A stretch of 64,000 nt of DNA from the NCBI RefSeq assembly GCF_013137895.1, contig NZ_CP053538.1:3317001-3381000 (forward strand). Direction: 5' to 3'. A model generated the notes under the pieces. The model did not search any database. It had not been told where the DNA came from and saw only the letters and a list, made by a program, of their open reading frames with translations. Source of the DNA: Hymenobacter taeanensis. Lineage in GTDB: Bacteria; Bacteroidota; Bacteroidia; Cytophagales; Hymenobacteraceae. The stretch's first letter is position 1. The number at the start of each line of letters is the position of its first letter. Shown one piece after another: positions 8,403-17,602 of this stretch. A program made the position numbers and the translations under genes.

Positions 8403-9935
8403 ATGCCACACTTATCAAAAGAATTCGTACTGCAGGCCTCTTCGGCCGCCGCGCTGCCAACTCCGGAGCTGTTTGAGCTGCCCGAAAAAGTCCTGCAATT
8501 TGGCACGGGCGTACTCCTGCGTGGCCTGCCCGACTATCTCATCGACAAAGCCAACCGCCAAGGCATATTCAACGGCCGCATTGTGGTGGTGAAAAGCACT
8601 GACGGGGGCGACATCGACGCCTTCACCCGCCAGGATGGGCTTTACACGGTCGGCATCCGTGGTATTGAAGACGGTCGGGAAATCGAGGAAAACGTGGTAT
8701 GCTCGGCCATCAGCCGGGTACTGTCGGCTAAAAGCCAGTGGGCCGAAATTCTGGCCTGCGCCGCAAATCCCGAGCTGCAGGTGGTACTTTCTAATACCAC
8801 TGAGGTAGGGATTCAGCTGGTAGCTGATGATGTAACGCAGAGCCCCCCAACATCCTTCCCTGGTAAGTTGCTGGCCTTTCTGCACGCCCGCTTCCAGGCG
8901 TTTGGCGGCGACAAGGAAAAGGGCCTGGTGATAGTGCCAACGGAACTGATTCCGGATAATGGCACCAAGCTGGAGGCCATCCTGCTGGAGCAGGCCCACC
9001 GCAATAACCTCGATGCTGAGTTTATTGACTGGCTGGAAACCGCCAACCAAGTGTGCAACTCCTTGGTAGACCGCATTGTGCCGGGCCGCCCCGCCGCCAA
9101 CGTGCAAGCAGAGCTAGCCGAAGAGTTCGGCTACGATGACGAGCTGCTGACGATGTCGGAGGTGTACACGCTCTGGGCCATTGAGGGCGACGAGCGGGTG
9201 AAGCAGATTCTGTCGTTTGAGCAGGTAGATGCGGGCGTGATTGTGCAGCCCAACATCAACCTGTTCCGGGAGATGAAGCTGCGCCTGTTGAATGGCACCC
9301 ACACGCTAAGCTGTGGCCTGGCTTTCCTGGCGGGCTTTGGTACGGTGCGTGAGGCCATGGAAGACGACTGTGTGGCGGGCTTCATTCACAACCTGATGCT
9401 GGCCGATCTGCTGCCGGGCATTCCGTACGCCGTGGATGAAAAGGCAGGGCAGCGCTTTGGCATGCAGGTGCTTGACCGGTTCCGGAACCCCGCCATTGAG
9501 CACCGCTGGCTGGCCATTACTATGAACTATACGGCCAAGATGCACATGCGCAACGTACCTACGCTGCTGCACTATTACAAGCAGCTTAGCGCGGTGCCGC
9601 ACTACATGGCGCTGGGCTTTGCGGCGTACCTGCTCTTCATGCGGGGCACTCACCAGGAAGAGCAGGTGTGGTACGGTGAAGCCAACGGCCTGGCTTACCC
9701 AATTCAAGATGAGAAGGCTGATTATTTCGCTGAGCTGTGGAGCCGTTTGCAACCCGCAGAACTTACCCGCACGGTGCTGCACAACCAGGCGCTATGGGGC
9801 CACGATCTGTTGGCGCTGCCGGGTTTTGCAGCTACGGTAACTCGGTACCTCGAAAAATTGTTGACGCAAGGAGCTCACGCGACTGTGGCTGAAGCACTCA
9901 ACAAAACAGTTGGGCAAAAGGCCACCGCGGAGTAG
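8403..9935 (+). CDS. uxaB: tagaturonate reductase (altronate oxidoreductase)
   Basis: This 510-residue cytoplasmic protein belongs to the mannitol/altronate dehydrogenase family. It reduces tagaturonate to altronate with NADH in the galacturonate branch. The start is placed at the ATG at 8403, ten bases after the PL10 fusion, although the frame is open from 8268. Visible motifs are the nucleotide-binding N-terminus (VLQFGTGVLLRG), VLSNTTEVGIQL and the C-terminal catalytic region (LRLLNGTHTLSCGLAFLAG). It sits directly before uxaA, giving the reductase-dehydratase order of known uxa operons. Confidence 0.93.
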   Translation: MPHLSKEFVLQASSAAALPTPELFELPEKVLQFGTGVLLRGLPDYLIDKANRQGIFNGRIVVVKSTDGGDIDAFTRQDGLYTVGIRGIEDGREIEENVVCSAISRVLSAKSQWAEILACAANPELQVVLSNTTEVGIQLVADDVTQSPPTSFPGKLLAFLHARFQAFGGDKEKGLVIVPTELIPDNGTKLEAILLEQAHRNNLDAEFIDWLETANQVCNSLVDRIVPGRPAANVQAELAEEFGYDDELLTMSEVYTLWAIEGDERVKQILSFEQVDAGVIVQPNINLFREMKLRLLNGTHTLSCGLAFLAGFGTVREAMEDDCVAGFIHNLMLADLLPGIPYAVDEKAGQRFGMQVLDRFRNPAIEHRWLAITMNYTAKMHMRNVPTLLHYYKQLSAVPHYMALGFAAYLLFMRGTHQEEQVWYGEANGLAYPIQDEKADYFAELWSRLQPAELTRTVLHNQALWGHDLLALPGFAATVTRYLEKLLTQGAHATVAEALNKTVGQKATAE

Positions 9936-10038
9936 GCAGATAGCCCTGGCAAGTCAGCACAGACCCGCTAGGCCTGTTACTAACCACAAACCGGCGTCCT
10001 GAACACGGTCTGAAACAGACCGCAAATACTCTGAAGAA

Positions 10039-11694
10039 ATGAAACATCTGGTAGCCAAAATACATCCGCAGGATAACGTGCTGGTCGCCCTCACTGACCT
10101 GCCCATTGGCACGCCCGTTACCTGGGACGGTACCACTGTGACCACCACGGAGCGTATTCCAGCCAAGCATAAACTAGCCCTGGAGTTTCTGGCTCCCGGC
10201 GACCCCGTGCACATGTATGGCGTACTGGTAGGCAAAGCCCGCGAAGCAATCAGCGTGGGGGGCCTCCTGACCACCGCCAACATGCAGCACGCCACCGATA
10301 GCTACGACGAGCACCACCAGCGCCGCGCCGAGTGGCAAGCCCCCGACGTAAGCAAGTGGCAAGACCGCACCTTCATGGGCTACCACCGCGCCGATGGGAG
10401 CGTGGGTACCTCTAACTACTGGCTGGTAATTCCGCTGGTGTTCTGCGAAAACCGCAACATTCAGGTGCTGGAAGAAGCCCTGGTGAATAACTTGGGCTAC
10501 GCCCGCCGCAAGTCGTACCAGCCCCAAACCCAGGCGTTGCTGGAGCTGATGCAGGCCGGCAAATCAGTAGAGGAAATTCTGGCTACTGATCTGCACTCCG
10601 CTGAAATCAACCAGCAAAAGGTAAAGCCCTTTCCGAACGTGGATGGTATCCGGTTCCTGAGCCACGAGGGGGGCTGCGGCGGTATTCGCCAGGATGCTCA
10701 GACGCTGTGCGGCCTGTTGGCGGGTTACATCACGCACCCCAACGTGGCCGGCGCTACCGTGCTGAGCCTGGGCTGTCAGAATGCGCAGGTGAGCATGTTG
10801 CAGGACGAAATCAACAAACGCAGCCCCAAAGGCTTCGATAAGCCATTGTTTATTCTGGAACAGCAGAAGCTGGGCACCGAGGAAACGCTGGTAAGCATGG
10901 CCCTGCGCCAGACCTTTGCGGGCCTGATGCAAGCCAACCAGCTGCAGCGCCAGCCTGCCCCTTTGAGCAAGCTGTGCATAGGACTAGAGTGCGGCGGCTC
11001 CGATGGGTTCTCCGGCATTTCAGCTAACCCCGCCGTAGGCCACGTTTCTGACCTGATGGTGGCCCTCGGCGGCTCCGTTATTCTGGCGGAGTTCCCCGAG
11101 CTGTGCGGTGTAGAGCAGGAGCTTGTTGACCGTAGCGTGAACCCCGCCACGGCCGAGCGCTTTAGCTCCCTGATGAAGGCTTACGGCGACTCCGCCGTAG
11201 CTGTCGGCTCGGGCTTCGACATGAACCCCTCGCCGGGTAACATCCGCGACGGCTTAATTACGGACGCAATGAAATCGGCGGGGGCCGCTCGAAAGGGCGG
11301 TTCGTCGCCGGTAGTAGCGGTGCTTGATTATCCCGAGCCCGTGACTCAGCCCGGCCTGAATCTGCTGTGCACTCCGGGCAATGATGTAGAGTCTACCACG
11401 GCCGAAGTTGGCTCTGGCGCCAATGTGGTGCTCTTCACGACCGGCCTGGGCACGCCTACCGGCAACCCGATTGCACCCGTGGTGAAGATTTCGAGCAACA
11501 CGGCCCTGGCCAAGCGCATGCCCGACATTATCGACGTAAACACCGGCACCGTGATTGATGGGGAAGAAACCATTGAGCAGGCCGGGGAGCGGATTCTGGA
11601 TTACATCATCCGGGTGGCCAGCGGCGAAGAGGTTGCCGCCGTGCGCCACGGCCAAACCGACTTCATCCCCTGGAAACGTGGGGTGTCGCTGTAA
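10039..11694 (+). CDS. uxaA: altronate dehydratase
   Basis: This 551-residue enzyme converts D-altronate to 2-keto-3-deoxygluconate (KDG). It shows the N-terminal SAF-like domain (residues about 1-100, LVAKIHPQDNVLVAL) and the C-terminal dehydratase domain with conserved Cys/Gly-rich motifs (LSHEGGCGG, LGCQNAQ, GLECGGSDGFSGI, GSGANVVLFTTGLGTPTG). Full-length UxaA proteins are about 500 residues, so it appears complete. It lies 103 bases after uxaB, with no terminator between them. A strong inverted repeat follows the stop codon. Confidence 0.94.
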   Translation: MKHLVAKIHPQDNVLVALTDLPIGTPVTWDGTTVTTTERIPAKHKLALEFLAPGDPVHMYGVLVGKAREAISVGGLLTTANMQHATDSYDEHHQRRAEWQAPDVSKWQDRTFMGYHRADGSVGTSNYWLVIPLVFCENRNIQVLEEALVNNLGYARRKSYQPQTQALLELMQAGKSVEEILATDLHSAEINQQKVKPFPNVDGIRFLSHEGGCGGIRQDAQTLCGLLAGYITHPNVAGATVLSLGCQNAQVSMLQDEINKRSPKGFDKPLFILEQQKLGTEETLVSMALRQTFAGLMQANQLQRQPAPLSKLCIGLECGGSDGFSGISANPAVGHVSDLMVALGGSVILAEFPELCGVEQELVDRSVNPATAERFSSLMKAYGDSAVAVGSGFDMNPSPGNIRDGLITDAMKSAGAARKGGSSPVVAVLDYPEPVTQPGLNLLCTPGNDVESTTAEVGSGANVVLFTTGLGTPTGNPIAPVVKISSNTALAKRMPDIIDVNTGTVIDGEETIEQAGERILDYIIRVASGEEVAAVRHGQTDFIPWKRGVSL

Positions 11695-11709
11695 GCATGC
11701 AACTAGAAA

Positions 11710-11808
11710 GTCATGCTGAGCTTGTCGAAGCATCTCTACCTCTGGCTAATTACTGGCCTAGAATCAGTGAACGAAGCAGTAGAGATGCTTCGACAAGCTC
11801 AGCATGAC
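11710..11808. repeat. inverted-repeat element, family A (perfect 30-bp arms)
   Basis: The left arm 11710-11739 is the exact reverse complement of the right arm 11779-11808, with a 39-base spacer that contains ACTGGCCTAG. The arms begin GTCATGCTGAGC and end ATCTCTAC. A degenerate relative lies at 35665-35757 and fragments occur near 25735 and 44570. The element sits between uxaA and uxaC. As RNA it would form a very stable hairpin, but no T run follows it. It resembles a REP/MITE-like dispersed repeat rather than a dedicated terminator. Confidence 0.8.
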
Positions 11809-11962
11809 GAGTGGCACCAGCTAGGCCAGTAAGTACCCACCTACCGTAATCGTTTCCGTTAAAAAAGCCGCCAAAACACACCCTAGGCCAGTCGGAAGCT
11901 GATACCTTTACCTAACACCCATCCGCGCATTTTGCGGATTCTGCCCATAATTTCGGTTGTTT

Positions 11963-13399
11963 ATGAAGCCATTTCTCAACGACGACTTTCTGCTGCAAAC
12001 GGCCACGGCCAGCACGCTCTACCACGAGTATGCCAAGCAGATGCCCATCATCGACTACCACAACCACCTGCTGCCCGACCAGATTTCGGAGGACAAGCAG
12101 TTCGATAATATCACGCAGATCTGGCTCTACGGCGACCATTATAAGTGGCGCGCCATGCGGGCCAATGGTATTGCGGAGCGCTACATCACGGGTGATGCTT
12201 CTGACTGGGAGAAGTTTGAGAAGTGGGCCGAAACCGTGCCCCAAACGGTGCGCAACCCGCTCTACCACTGGACGCACTTGGAGCTGAAGCGCTACTTCGG
12301 TATCACGGAGCTGCTCAACCCCGCCAGCGCCCGCCGTATCTACGACCAGTGCAACGAGAAGCTGCGCACGCCCGAGTACTCGGTGCGTAACCTGCTGCGC
12401 ATGATGAACGTGGAAACGCTCTGCACCACCGACGACCCCGCCGACTCCCTGGAGCATCACCGCGCCCTGGCAGCCAGCGGCTTTGAGGTGCAGGTGCTGC
12501 CAACGTTCCGGCCCGATAAGGCCATGACGCCTGAAAACGCTGTAGCCTACAATGAGTACCTCGACAAGCTTGGCCAGTCGGCGGCCGTGGAAATCAAAAC
12601 CTTCCGCGACCTGGAAGCCGCTCTGCGCCTGCGCCACGACTACTTCGCGGCTCTGGGCTGCCGCCTCTCTGACCATGGTCTGGAGCAGATATACGCTGCT
12701 GAGTACACAGACTCAGAAGTACAAGCCATCTTCGCCAAGGTGCGGGGTGGGGAGGAGCTGAGCCAGGAAGAGGTGCTGAAGTTTAAGTCGGCTATGCTGG
12801 TGCTGCTGGCCGAGATGGACTGGGAGAAAGGCTGGACCCAGCAGTTTCACCTGGGCGCTCTGCGCAACAACAACTCCCGCATGCTGCGCGAGCTGGGCCC
12901 CGATACCGGCTGGGACTCCATTGGTGACTTCCCCCAGGGCCGCGCCCTGTCGAAGTTCATGAACCGCCTAGATGGTCAGGACAAACTGGCCAAAACCATT
13001 ATTTACAACCTGAACCCCGCCGACAACGAGTTGATTGCCACCATGATTGGCAACTTCAATGACGGCTCGGTAGCGGGTAAGGTGCAGTTTGGCTCGGGCT
13101 GGTGGTTCCTGGACCAGAAGGATGGTATGGAAAAGCAAATCAACGCCCTCTCCAACATGGGCCTGCTGAGCCGTTTCGTGGGTATGCTCACCGATTCGCG
13201 TAGCTTCCTCTCGTACCCCCGCCACGAGTACTTCCGCCGCGTGCTCTGCAACCTGTTCGGCAACGACGTGGAAAATGGCGAACTGCCCGAGGATATCGAA
13301 GGCCTAGGTCGGATCATCCAGAACATCTGCTACGGCAATGCGAAGGAGTACTTCGGTTTTGTAAAAGCTGGCGTGCCGGAAACCACTGAAGTGGCCTAG
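11963..13399 (+). CDS. uxaC: glucuronate/galacturonate isomerase
   Basis: This 478-residue amidohydrolase-superfamily isomerase converts D-galacturonate to D-tagaturonate (and glucuronate to fructuronate), the first cytoplasmic step. The ATG at 11963 is preferred over the in-frame TTG six bases upstream. The metal-binding HNH of IDYHNHLLP is at about residues 31-36. Other family motifs are GDHYKWRAMR, LCTTDDP, EIKTFRDLE and YNLNPADN. The product feeds uxaB and uxaA upstream. TACCTTTA at 11903-11910 resembles a -7 element, so a secondary promoter after the inverted repeat is possible. Confidence 0.94.
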   Translation: MKPFLNDDFLLQTATASTLYHEYAKQMPIIDYHNHLLPDQISEDKQFDNITQIWLYGDHYKWRAMRANGIAERYITGDASDWEKFEKWAETVPQTVRNPLYHWTHLELKRYFGITELLNPASARRIYDQCNEKLRTPEYSVRNLLRMMNVETLCTTDDPADSLEHHRALAASGFEVQVLPTFRPDKAMTPENAVAYNEYLDKLGQSAAVEIKTFRDLEAALRLRHDYFAALGCRLSDHGLEQIYAAEYTDSEVQAIFAKVRGGEELSQEEVLKFKSAMLVLLAEMDWEKGWTQQFHLGALRNNNSRMLRELGPDTGWDSIGDFPQGRALSKFMNRLDGQDKLAKTIIYNLNPADNELIATMIGNFNDGSVAGKVQFGSGWWFLDQKDGMEKQINALSNMGLLSRFVGMLTDSRSFLSYPRHEYFRRVLCNLFGNDVENGELPEDIEGLGRIIQNICYGNAKEYFGFVKAGVPETTEVA

Positions 13400-13568
13400 C
13401 TAGAGCTAGGGACTAGTTCCCCTCCTCAGCTGAGGAGGGGTTAGGGGTGGTTAACAATCGTTGAACATCCTCTAGTCTTAGCTCTATCTCCAGACATCAT
13501 TCTAGGCCAGTATCAACCACCTCTAGCCCCTCCTCAGCTGAGGAGGGGAACTAGCCTCTAGCTCTCAG
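13397..13568. repeat. inverted-repeat element, family B, with two 22-bp palindromes
   Basis: Two arms of about 55 bases (13397-13452 and 13514-13568) are reverse complements of each other with a few mismatches. Each arm contains the same perfect 22-bp palindrome, CCCCTCCTCAGC... (13419-13440 and 13527-13548). The arms start CTAGTTCCCC and end in GGTGGTT on the inner side. The spacer contains CTAGGCCAG. A second copy is at 35593-35824 and a half copy at about 25490-25550. It separates uxaC from kdgK. Confidence 0.8.
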
Positions 13569-13585
13569 CTACTTTCCATTTCAAC

Positions 13586-14596
13586 ATGAAGAAAGTTGTC
13601 ACCTTTGGTGAAATCATGATGCGGCTCTCGCCGCCGTTGAATTACCGCCTCACGCAGATCAGCTCGTTGGAAATAACCTACGGCGGCGGTGATGCCAACG
13701 TGGCAGCTTCGCTGGTGCGTTTGGGCATGCCAGCTGCCCACGCCGGCTGCTTCCCCGACAACGAGCTCGGCCAGGCTGCCGCCCAATCGTTTCAGCGGTT
13801 GGGGGTGGATATGAGCCATTGCGTGTTCAAAGGCGACCGGCTAGGCCTGTATTTCCTGGAAGTGGGGGCCTCGTTGCGGGCCAGCCGCATCGTGTATGAC
13901 CGGTATAACTCAGCGTTTGCCAACCTGCAGCCAGAGTGGTTTAACTGGGATGAAATTCTGAAAGACGCCAGCTATTTGCACTGGACGGGCATTACGCCCG
14001 CCATTTCAGCCACGGCTGCTCAGGCTACTGCCGAGGCCATTCAGGCCGCCCGCCGCCTGGGCATCACGGTTTCGGCCGATGTAAACTACCGCCGCAACTT
14101 GTGGCAGTACGGGCAGCGCGCCCAAGATGTAATGCCCCCGCTAGTAGCCGGCTGCGACATGGTAGTGTGCACCGAGGGCGACGCGGAAGACCTATTTGGC
14201 ATTAAAGCTGAACCAGGAGCGGAGAACAGCTTCGTTGCCATGAGCGAGCAGCTGGTTCAGCGCTTCCCCCAGATCAAGCGCATCATTGCTACTCGCCGCA
14301 ACACCCAGAGCGCTTCCCATGAACGCATCCGGGGCATTGCCTACATCGACGGCACCTTCCACGAAACCGAAGACTTCGATATAAACCCCGTGGTAGACCG
14401 CATCGGGGGCGGCGACTCCTTTATTTCCGGCTTCATCTACGGCAGCCAGAAGTATAGCACCGTTGCTGAGGCCCTCACGTTTGCCACGGCCGCATCGGCC
14501 CTCAAGCACACCATCCACGGCGACATCAATCTGGTGACAGCCGCTGAAGTGGAGCACATTATGGCCGGCAATACGTCGGGCCGCTTGTTGCGGTAA
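13586..14596 (+). CDS. kdgK: 2-keto-3-deoxygluconate kinase (PfkB family)
   Basis: This 336-residue ribokinase-like sugar kinase phosphorylates KDG from UxaA to KDPG. The PfkB signatures are GGGDANVAASLVRLGMP (about residues 33-48) and the C-terminal DRIGGGDSFISGF, where the Asp of GGGD is the catalytic base. Length matches the family. It lies between uxaC and kdgA and shares their strand; the position is decisive for KDG rather than another sugar. Confidence 0.93.
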   Translation: MKKVVTFGEIMMRLSPPLNYRLTQISSLEITYGGGDANVAASLVRLGMPAAHAGCFPDNELGQAAAQSFQRLGVDMSHCVFKGDRLGLYFLEVGASLRASRIVYDRYNSAFANLQPEWFNWDEILKDASYLHWTGITPAISATAAQATAEAIQAARRLGITVSADVNYRRNLWQYGQRAQDVMPPLVAGCDMVVCTEGDAEDLFGIKAEPGAENSFVAMSEQLVQRFPQIKRIIATRRNTQSASHERIRGIAYIDGTFHETEDFDINPVVDRIGGGDSFISGFIYGSQKYSTVAEALTFATAASALKHTIHGDINLVTAAEVEHIMAGNTSGRLLR

Positions 14597-14657
14597 TCAA
14601 ATTTGAACTCCTTTCTAGGCCACTCTCTACCGGCCTAGCAACCGATACTCCTGACTC

Positions 14658-15314
14658 ATGCCTCGTTACTCCGCCGCTGCTATTCAACAGATTGTACTGG
14701 ATACGCCCATTGTACCGGTGTTTTTTCACGCCGATGTGGCCTACACTCAACGTATTTTGCAGGCGTGCTATGAGGGTGGTCTACGCGTTTTTGAATTCAC
14801 AAACCGCGGTGCTAATGCTTTTGAGGTGTTCTCGGCCCTGATGCCCTTCGTGCAGGAAAACTGCCCCGGCATGCTGCTGGGCATCGGCACCATCTACACC
14901 GCCGAAGATGCGGAGCGTTTCATCCAGGCTGGCGCCGACTTTGTGGTGCAGCCCTGCCTGACCACGGAAGTGGCTGATGTGTGCCGGACCCACGGCACGC
15001 CCTGGCTGCCCGGCACCATGACGGTGGGGGAGGTGTACCAGGCTACCAAGCTGGGCGCCGCCATTGTCAAGATCTTCCCCGGTAACGTGGTAGGCCCCGG
15101 TTTCATCAAGAGCCTGCGCGGCCCCATGCCTACGGTACCATTGATGGTGACGGGCGGCGTGGAGCCCACCGAAGACAGCCTGCGCGAGTGGTTCGCGGCG
15201 GGCGTAAACGTGGTGGGCATGGGCTCTCAGCTCTTCAAAAACGTCGATGACACACAGGCCTTCAGCCAGCAGATTGCGCATCTGCTGGAGTTTGTTGGTA
15301 CCTTAAAGAAATAG
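14658..15314 (+). CDS. kdgA: 2-keto-3-deoxy-6-phosphogluconate aldolase
   Basis: This 218-residue class I aldolase splits KDPG into pyruvate and glyceraldehyde-3-phosphate, completing uronate catabolism. The Schiff-base Lys is K138 in AAIVKIFPGN, and the general base Glu region reads GIGTIYTAEDA. The family's phosphate-binding segment (VTGGVEPTEDSLREW) is present. The gene follows kdgK by 61 bases and precedes the transporter gene by 85. Confidence 0.93.
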   Translation: MPRYSAAAIQQIVLDTPIVPVFFHADVAYTQRILQACYEGGLRVFEFTNRGANAFEVFSALMPFVQENCPGMLLGIGTIYTAEDAERFIQAGADFVVQPCLTTEVADVCRTHGTPWLPGTMTVGEVYQATKLGAAIVKIFPGNVVGPGFIKSLRGPMPTVPLMVTGGVEPTEDSLREWFAAGVNVVGMGSQLFKNVDDTQAFSQQIAHLLEFVGTLKK

Positions 15315-15399
15315 TTTCACGATCTGGGTAGGTGCGCCGGCTCCCCTAGCTTTTCCTGCAGCACCTAGAGTATCTCCCACCGAATTCAGCCCGACCTCT

Positions 15400-16764
15400 A
15401 TGATACAAACCCCACCCGCTGCGACGGCGACTTCCACCACCATCGGTAAATACCGCTGGACCATCTGCTCCCTGGTATTCTTTGCTACTACCGTTAACTA
15501 CCTCGACCGGGCAGTTATCTCGTTGCTGAAGCCTTACCTGGAAACCGAGTTTAACTGGAACGCCGGCGACTACGCTAACATTGAAATTGCGTTTAAGCTG
15601 GCCTACTCGCTGGGTATGCTGGGGGTAGGACGCATCATTGACAAGCTGGGCACCAAGCTGGGCTACGCCCTTTCCACTTTTCTGTGGAGCCTGGCCGCCA
15701 TTGGCCACGCCCTAGTAAGCAGCACCCTGGGCTTTAGCATTGCGCGGGGCTTTCTGGGCGTAACAGAGGCCGGCAACTTTCCGGCGGCTATTAAAACTAC
15801 CGCCGAGTGGTTTCCGCAGAAGGAACGGGCCCTGGCCACGGGTATCTTCAACTCGGGCTCTAACGTGGGCGCTATCATTGCCCCGCTCACCGTGCCCTGG
15901 ATTGCTGAAACCTGGGGCTGGAAGTGGGCTTTTGTGATTACGGGTGCGCTTGGGTTTGTGTGGCTGGTGCTGTGGTTTGTGCTGTATGAGGTGCCGGCCA
16001 AACACGCTAAGCTGACCAAAGCAGAGTTTGAGTACATCCATAGTGATGTGGATGATCTGGCGGCGGCTTCTATCGAGACCCAGCCTAAAGTATCGTGGTT
16101 TAAGCTCCTGACCTTCCGCCAGACCTGGGGCTTCGTGTTGGGCAAGTTCCTCACTGACCCTGTGTGGTGGTTTTACCTGTTCTGGCTGCCCGACTTCCTG
16201 ACCAAGCAATATGGCTTACGGGGTACTGATATCGCCATGCCCGTAGCCGTGGTATATATGCTCTCGAGCATAGGCAGCGTAGGTGGGGGCTGGATTCCGT
16301 TGAACTTCATTAAGCACGGTATGCCGGCCTTCAGGGCCCGCAAAACCTCCATGCTGCTGATTGCGCTGTGTGTATTCCCGATTGTGTTTGCGCAGCAGCT
16401 AGGCCAGATCAATATGTGGCTGGCGGTACTGGTAATTGGTATTGCCGCCGCCGCTCACCAGGCCTGGAGCGCCAACATCTTCACTACAGTTTCCGACATG
16501 TTCCCGAAACGGGCCGTAGCTTCGGTAACCGGCATTGGCGGCATGGCAGGCGGTATGGGTGGCATTCTGCTATCGGCACTGGTGCAGAAGCGCATGTTTG
16601 TGTACTACGAGAGCATCAACCAACTCGACAAAGCCTACTACATCATGTTCTGGATTTGCGGCGGGGCCTACCTGCTGGCCTGGGTGCTTATGCACTTCCT
16701 GGCGCCCACCATGAAGCAGATTCAGCTCGATGATGTGCCACCGGCTGCGGCTCCTACCCGCTAA
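15400..16764 (+). CDS. exuT: MFS hexuronate transporter, ExuT-like
   Basis: This 454-residue protein of the anion:cation symporter branch of the major facilitator superfamily has about 12 hydrophobic segments. Early motifs are TTVNYLDRAVISLL and YSLGMLGVGRIIDKLGTKLGY. It also has GVTEAGNFPAAIKTTAEWFP and FNSGSNVGAIIAPL, typical of hexuronate and other sugar-acid transporters. Placed after kdgA, it most likely carries galacturonate across the inner membrane. Glucuronate or another sugar acid is possible. Confidence 0.88.
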   Translation: MIQTPPAATATSTTIGKYRWTICSLVFFATTVNYLDRAVISLLKPYLETEFNWNAGDYANIEIAFKLAYSLGMLGVGRIIDKLGTKLGYALSTFLWSLAAIGHALVSSTLGFSIARGFLGVTEAGNFPAAIKTTAEWFPQKERALATGIFNSGSNVGAIIAPLTVPWIAETWGWKWAFVITGALGFVWLVLWFVLYEVPAKHAKLTKAEFEYIHSDVDDLAAASIETQPKVSWFKLLTFRQTWGFVLGKFLTDPVWWFYLFWLPDFLTKQYGLRGTDIAMPVAVVYMLSSIGSVGGGWIPLNFIKHGMPAFRARKTSMLLIALCVFPIVFAQQLGQINMWLAVLVIGIAAAAHQAWSANIFTTVSDMFPKRAVASVTGIGGMAGGMGGILLSALVQKRMFVYYESINQLDKAYYIMFWICGGAYLLAWVLMHFLAPTMKQIQLDDVPPAAAPTR

Positions 16765-16784
16765 TTCCTTTCCCTCTTCCTGTT

Positions 16785-17264
16785 ATGAAAAAATCAGCTC
16801 TGCTGTTGCTGCTGGCTTTGCTAGCCATGCCCGCCTGTATTTTCGCCCAAACCAAAACGAAGAAAGATGTAGTTGCCGTTTCGGAAGTAGAAGCCCTGGA
16901 GCGCCAGCGCTTTGAGGCTCAGGTTAAGAAGGACTATGCTTTCCTGGAAAAGGTTTTTGCCGACGACCTCGTGTACACCCACTCTAACGGCCACCAAAAC
17001 AACAAGCAGGAATACATCCAATCAATCCGCGACGGCAAAAGCCAGTACGAAAAGATTGACGTGGAAGCCCTGAATGTGCGTGCTTACAACGATGGCAAAG
17101 CGGCCGTAGTAAACGGCACCATCACCATCACGCTGCCTAACAAACCCGATGGTTCCGCTAATCTGGCCCACCTCAAGTACGTGGTGGTGCAGGTGAAAGA
17201 CCCCAAGAAAGGCTGGCAAGTGGTGTTGTGGCAGTCGCAGAAGCAGCCCGAAGCCAAGAGTTAA
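16785..17264 (+). CDS. secreted NTF2-like (DUF4440) protein
   Basis: This 159-residue protein has a signal peptide (MKKSALLLLLALLAMPACIFA). The cone-shaped NTF2/SnoaL-like fold is suggested by VEALERQRFEAQVKKDYAFLEKV, DLVYTHSNGHQNNKQEYI and the C-terminal W(Q)VVLWQSQ. Members of DUF4440 have no uniform activity. It starts 20 bases after the transporter, so it is probably in the same operon. Its role in uronate use is unknown. Confidence 0.7.
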   Translation: MKKSALLLLLALLAMPACIFAQTKTKKDVVAVSEVEALERQRFEAQVKKDYAFLEKVFADDLVYTHSNGHQNNKQEYIQSIRDGKSQYEKIDVEALNVRAYNDGKAAVVNGTITITLPNKPDGSANLAHLKYVVVQVKDPKKGWQVVLWQSQKQPEAKS

Positions 17265-17602
17265 GCGCTCAATAAACTACAGTAGCCTAGCAGTAAGTGA
17301 AGGCTAATTTTCCCCTCCTGAGCCCTTGGGTAAAGAGAGGCTGGAGCCTTCTTGTCCTTTTTGTTGCAATCGACGAGGCCATGCCCGCACAAGCGGCGCG
17401 GGTAAAGTCAAGAAACAGAGTGGTGGTGGCGTACGAAAGCGTTGTGTGGCGCATTTGCTTGCGCCTAGGCCACCTCTGAGCTCTGCTCTTATTACCGAGT
17501 GAAACTGCGGCGGCTACCAGATGTGCGTGGAGGTTAGGGGCCATCAATCATCCGGAACGCCGTCGCACCTCGGCTACTATTTTTCATCTCTTCCATTCAG
17601 TT
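17265..17602. other. intergenic region before fbp
   Basis: No convincing gene lies in these 338 bases. CCCCTCCTGAGCCC at about 17312-17325 resembles a degraded end of the family B repeat, and CTAGGCCAC occurs at 17465. No intrinsic terminator was seen, so readthrough from the uronate genes into fbp is possible. Confidence 0.5.
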
